DNA of 11,661 nt, taken from Alistipes sp. CAG:268 (GTDB lineage: Bacteria > Bacteroidota > Bacteroidia > Bacteroidales > Rikenellaceae). The translations under genes and the position numbers were made by a program. The DNA lies in contig FR891972.1 of NCBI GenBank assembly GCA_000434235.1, positions 1 to 11,661 of the forward strand. Direction: 5' to 3'. The notes beneath the pieces were generated by a model, which had not been told where the DNA came from, did no database searches, and saw nothing but the letters and a program-made list of their open reading frames with translations. Positions 8,428 to 11,661 of this stretch are shown here, one piece after another; position 1 is the first letter of the stretch, and each line of letters starts with the position of its first letter.

Positions 8428-11400
8428 AGATGCAAAGCCTTATGCGGTCGGCGCTCGCCTTGAGCTGTGCCCTGGCCGTGCGGACTGCTGCGGCGTCCGA
8501 TGCGACGATCTGGACGGTGGGCGAGCCGGATGGCCGTCCTGCCGGATTCGCCCTTGCGCCCGACGGATTCCGGGACTTTCTGGCCCGGGACTTCGGCTAC
8601 GAAGACAAATTCTATCTGGTCGGTCACTCCGATCCGGCGACCGATTTCCCCTATGTGCTGCCCGGGCCGGCCGACACGTGGGGCGGGACCTGGCCCACGT
8701 CGGGATGGCGCACCCATGAAGTCAATATCCTCTTTGGCCTCGACGGACAGCCCGAAGGCGACTGCCTGCTGGCGGTCGATCTGGCCGACTACGCCAAGCG
8801 CTTCCCTCCGCTGGTGAAGGTGAGCGTAAACGGACAGGATGCCTGGTTCCGGCTCAATGATCCCGATGACCCGGCTGCTGCCGGCCGCCGTTACGGCCAG
8901 CAGGAGCCGACCGTCGATACGCTTTCGCTGACCGGGCACTTCGAGCGTGCGACACCCCGCCGGCTCGAGATGCCGCTGCGTCGCGGCACGCTGCGCGAGG
9001 GCGGCAATACGGTGCGTGTAACGGTCCTCGAGGGTTCGTGGATCCTTTTCGACCGTGTGGCGCTCGAGGGACCCTCGTCCGTGCGTCCGACGCAGCCCGA
9101 AGGGTTGTATGTGCGCGATGTGGCGGCGGCTCCGTATGAACTGGACCGCGACGGCAAGCGTGTGCAGCCGCTGCTGGTCGATGTCGAGTGGCTCGATGCG
9201 ACGCCGATGCTGAGTGTCGAGGTGGATGGCCGCGAACTTTTCAGCCGGCGCGTCGAGGCGGGCCGCTCGCGCTTCGAGGTGCCGATGCCGGCCGTGCGAC
9301 GCGACCGGACGAGTCGTTACCGGGTGCTGTGCGACGGTCGCGAGGTGGCCTCCGGACGCATCGAACGGGCCCCTCAACCCTTGCAGACCCTGGCTGACTA
9401 TGTCGATACGCGCATCGGCACGGCCCATTCGCGGTGGATGATCGCTCCCGGACCATGGATGCCCTTCGGTATGGTCAAGCTCTCGCCCGACAACCAGAAT
9501 GCCGGCTGGCAGGCCGGTTACCAGTCTTCGTTCGAAACGATCGGCTGCTTCAGCCACATCCACGAGTGGACGCTCGGCGGTCTGGGCCTCATGGCGACAA
9601 ACGGCGATCTGAAGGTGCGTGTCGGCGACGAGCGCAACCCCGATGAGGGTTATCGTTCGCGCATCGACAAGCGGACCGAGCAGGCCGGAATCGGCTGCTA
9701 TGCGGCCGACCTGACCGATTACGGGATCCATGCCGAGGTGACCGCCACGACGCGTTGCGGCTTCGGCCGCTTCACCTTCCCGACGGACCGGGGCGAGGGG
9801 CGGGTTCTCATCGAGCTGCATCCGCAGGCCGAGTATGACTTCGAGCTGCGCGATGTCTCGGTCCGGCAGGTGGGCGACCGGCGGATCGAGGGTTCGTGCC
9901 ACCAGTACTCGCCGGGTGTCTGGAGCAATGACGCCGACCAGGACTATACGCTGCATTTCGTCATCGAGTTCGACCGGCCGATCAAGCAGCTGGGCAGCTG
10001 GTGCGACGACGACCTCCGGCAGCAGGCCGACGGCCTCTCGTGCGGGCCGTGCCGCGAGGCGGGACTCTTTGCCGTATTCGACCCGGCGGAGAATCCGGTT
10101 GTTCAGGTCCGTACGGGCATTTCGCTCGTAAGCGTCGAGAATGCCGCCGAGAACCTCTCCACGGAGCTGGCGACCCCCTTCGGCTGGGACTTCGAGGCCG
10201 TATGCGCCAACCAGCGGGCAACGTGGAACGACCTCTTCTCCCGCGTTCAGGTCCGTTCGGACGACTACCTGGAGAAGCAGCGCTTCTACAACAACATGTA
10301 CCGTGCGCTCTGCAGCCGCAATACATGGAGCGACGTCAATGGCGAGTGGGTCTCGACCGACGGCCGGGTGCGCCGTGTGGCCGATCCTGCGAACGACGTG
10401 ATGCTCGGCTGCGACGCCTTCTGGAATACCTTCTGGAACCTCAATCCCTTCTGGAACCTCGTGACGCCCGAGTGGTCGGGCCGCTGGGTGCGTTCGCAGC
10501 TGGCGATGTACGATGCCAACGGCTGGCTGGCCAAGGGACCTGCGGGGCTGAACTACGTCCCGGTGATGGTCGCCGAACACGAGATTCCGCAGATCGTCTC
10601 GGCCTGGCAGATGGGCATCCGCGACTTCGACGGGCGCAAGGCCCTCGAGGCGGCCGTCAAGATGCAGACGACGCCCGCCCGCAAGGTCTTCAAGGGCTTT
10701 GCCGGCAACCGCGATCTGGAGGCCTACATGCAATACCACTATGTGCCGAGCGACAAAGGCCGTTTCTCGAATACGATGGAGTACTCCTACGACGACTGGA
10801 CGGTCGGCCAGCTGGCTCTTGCCCTCGGTGACGACGCGACGTGGCGTACCTTCAACGACCGCGGTTACTGGTGGCGGAATGTCATCAGCGATGCCGGCTA
10901 CTGCCACCTGCGCGACAGCGAGGGCCGCTGGGCCGATCCCTTCGATCCCTTCCGCAGCGGGGCCAACCACCACTATGTCGAGGGCAACGCCTGGCAGCTC
11001 ACCTTTTTCGTGCCGCAGGATGTTCCGGCCCTGGTGCAGCAGATCGGGCGCGAACGCTTCCTCGAGCGTCTCGAGTGGGGATTTGCGCAGGACGAGGCGT
11101 GGCGCTACAACGCCCCCAATGACCAGTACTGGGACCATCCCGTCGTGCAGGGCAACCAGCAGTCGATGCACTTTGCCTTCCTGTTCAACTACGCCGGAAC
11201 TCCGTGGCTGACGCAGCGCTGGAGCCGTTCGATCCTGGACCGTTATTACGGCTGCGGCATTGCCAATGCCTACCTCGGCGACGAGGACCAGGGGCAGATG
11301 AGCGCCTGGGCCGTTCTGGCCTCGCTCGGTTTGTTCCAGACCGACGGCGGCTGCCGTGTCGATCCGGTCTTCGAGATCGCCAGCCCGATTTTCGAGCAGG

Positions 11401-11612
11401 TGACGATCGACCTCGGCGGACGCTACGGCCGCGGCGAGACCTTCACCATCCGGGCGAAGAACGCATCGCGCCGCAACATCTACGTGCAGCGTGCGACGCT
11501 CGACGGCAAACCGCTTCAAAGTTTCCGATTCCCGGCTGCGGCGCTGCTTGACGGCGGGGTGCTGGAACTGGAGATGGGACCCGAACCCAACCGGGCCTGG
11601 GGCGTGGAGTAA
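8424..11612 (+). CDS. Secreted GH92-family glycoside hydrolase (alpha-mannosidase-like) with N-terminal carbohydrate-binding-like domain
   Basis: This 1062-residue exo-acting enzyme is probably a calcium-dependent alpha-mannosidase that trims mannose from glycans. A signal peptide covers about residues 1-25 (hydrophobic LALSCALAV, then AAAS), and there is no lipobox cysteine, so it is likely periplasmic or secreted. Residues about 28-215 ([63 protein letters not shown]) resemble the jelly-roll domain found in family 4 polysaccharide lyases. The GH92 catalytic part runs from about 323 ([23 protein letters not shown]) to the end. The conserved glutamate block [10 protein letters not shown] is at 783-792 (Glu786 is the candidate general acid), EGNAWQ at 853-858, and the acidic motif [11 protein letters not shown] at 952-962. 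Some usual family motifs are altered: WDTYR reads as WNTFW (667-671), and GNEPSHH as GNQQSMH (910-916). It has its own promoter and no neighbouring glycan-use genes within the window. Confidence 0.9.
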   Translation: MKMQSLMRSALALSCALAVRTAAASDATIWTVGEPDGRPAGFALAPDGFRDFLARDFGYEDKFYLVGHSDPATDFPYVLPGPADTWGGTWPTSGWRTHEVNILFGLDGQPEGDCLLAVDLADYAKRFPPLVKVSVNGQDAWFRLNDPDDPAAAGRRYGQQEPTVDTLSLTGHFERATPRRLEMPLRRGTLREGGNTVRVTVLEGSWILFDRVALEGPSSVRPTQPEGLYVRDVAAAPYELDRDGKRVQPLLVDVEWLDATPMLSVEVDGRELFSRRVEAGRSRFEVPMPAVRRDRTSRYRVLCDGREVASGRIERAPQPLQTLADYVDTRIGTAHSRWMIAPGPWMPFGMVKLSPDNQNAGWQAGYQSSFETIGCFSHIHEWTLGGLGLMATNGDLKVRVGDERNPDEGYRSRIDKRTEQAGIGCYAADLTDYGIHAEVTATTRCGFGRFTFPTDRGEGRVLIELHPQAEYDFELRDVSVRQVGDRRIEGSCHQYSPGVWSNDADQDYTLHFVIEFDRPIKQLGSWCDDDLRQQADGLSCGPCREAGLFAVFDPAENPVVQVRTGISLVSVENAAENLSTELATPFGWDFEAVCANQRATWNDLFSRVQVRSDDYLEKQRFYNNMYRALCSRNTWSDVNGEWVSTDGRVRRVADPANDVMLGCDAFWNTFWNLNPFWNLVTPEWSGRWVRSQLAMYDANGWLAKGPAGLNYVPVMVAEHEIPQIVSAWQMGIRDFDGRKALEAAVKMQTTPARKVFKGFAGNRDLEAYMQYHYVPSDKGRFSNTMEYSYDDWTVGQLALALGDDATWRTFNDRGYWWRNVISDAGYCHLRDSEGRWADPFDPFRSGANHHYVEGNAWQLTFFVPQDVPALVQQIGRERFLERLEWGFAQDEAWRYNAPNDQYWDHPVVQGNQQSMHFAFLFNYAGTPWLTQRWSRSILDRYYGCGIANAYLGDEDQGQMSAWAVLASLGLFQTDGGCRVDPVFEIASPIFEQVTIDLGGRYGRGETFTIRAKNASRRNIYVQRATLDGKPLQSFRFPAAALLDGGVLELEMGPEPNRAWGVE

Positions 11613-11661
11613 TCCCGTCCCGGTCCGGATGCGAAAGAGCGGCGGCGAACCCCGAAAGGTT

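Noticed and set aside
8400..11519. A 1039-codon open frame on the minus strand, antisense to nearly all of the GH92 gene
   Set aside because: It mirrors the GC-rich codon pattern of the GH92 gene, has no recognisable domain, is rich in Arg, Gly and Ala as expected of a shadow frame, and has no promoter at its 5' end. The plus-strand frame has a signal peptide, family motifs and a promoter.

Overview
The window reads as ordinary chromosome from a GC-rich member of the Bacteroidales, most like Alistipes (Rikenellaceae). Three things support this. Base composition is around 60% GC by eye. Transcription starts fit the Bacteroidetes promoter type (TTTG about 19-20 nt upstream of TAnnTTTG), with no clear Shine-Dalgarno sites. 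The gene content, a FadL-like outer-membrane protein and a family 92 glycoside hydrolase, is typical of gut Bacteroidota. The genus is an inference and was not tested by any search.

Layout. Positions 1-3239 (+) hold the 3' three quarters of rpoC, the RNA polymerase beta' subunit, ending at a strong hairpin terminator at 3264-3296. That hairpin also serves the convergent gene sdaA (3451-4653, -), an iron-sulfur L-serine ammonia-lyase. Upstream of sdaA on the same strand are tRNA-Arg(CCU) (4723-4797) with its own terminator, then a FadL/OmpP1-type outer-membrane protein (4864-6348) with a consensus promoter at 6404-6435. Further upstream on the minus strand is a two-gene unit: an HU-type DNA-binding protein (7723-7983) followed 14 nt later by a class I/II aminotransferase (6506-7708). 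A divergent promoter region follows. From it the plus strand carries tRNA-Ser(UGA) (8157-8241) with promoter and terminator, then a secreted GH92 alpha-mannosidase-like enzyme (8424-11612) with an extra N-terminal carbohydrate-binding-like domain and its own promoter.

How the parts fit together. These are mainly independent housekeeping units: transcription (rpoC), amino-acid metabolism (serine deaminase, aminotransferase), nucleoid structure (HU), translation (two tRNAs), envelope uptake of hydrophobic compounds (FadL-like) and glycan degradation (GH92). Only HU and the aminotransferase look co-transcribed. No stretch longer than 300 bases lacks a gene, and I see no insertion sequence, CRISPR array, phage gene, toxin-antitoxin pair or defence gene.

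I did not find a previously undescribed system here. The points most worth a second look are the GH92 enzyme, whose usual family motifs are altered and which carries an added N-terminal domain; a 16-codon upstream ORF whose stop overlaps the GH92 start codon; and the very compact promoter and terminator arrangements around the two tRNAs.
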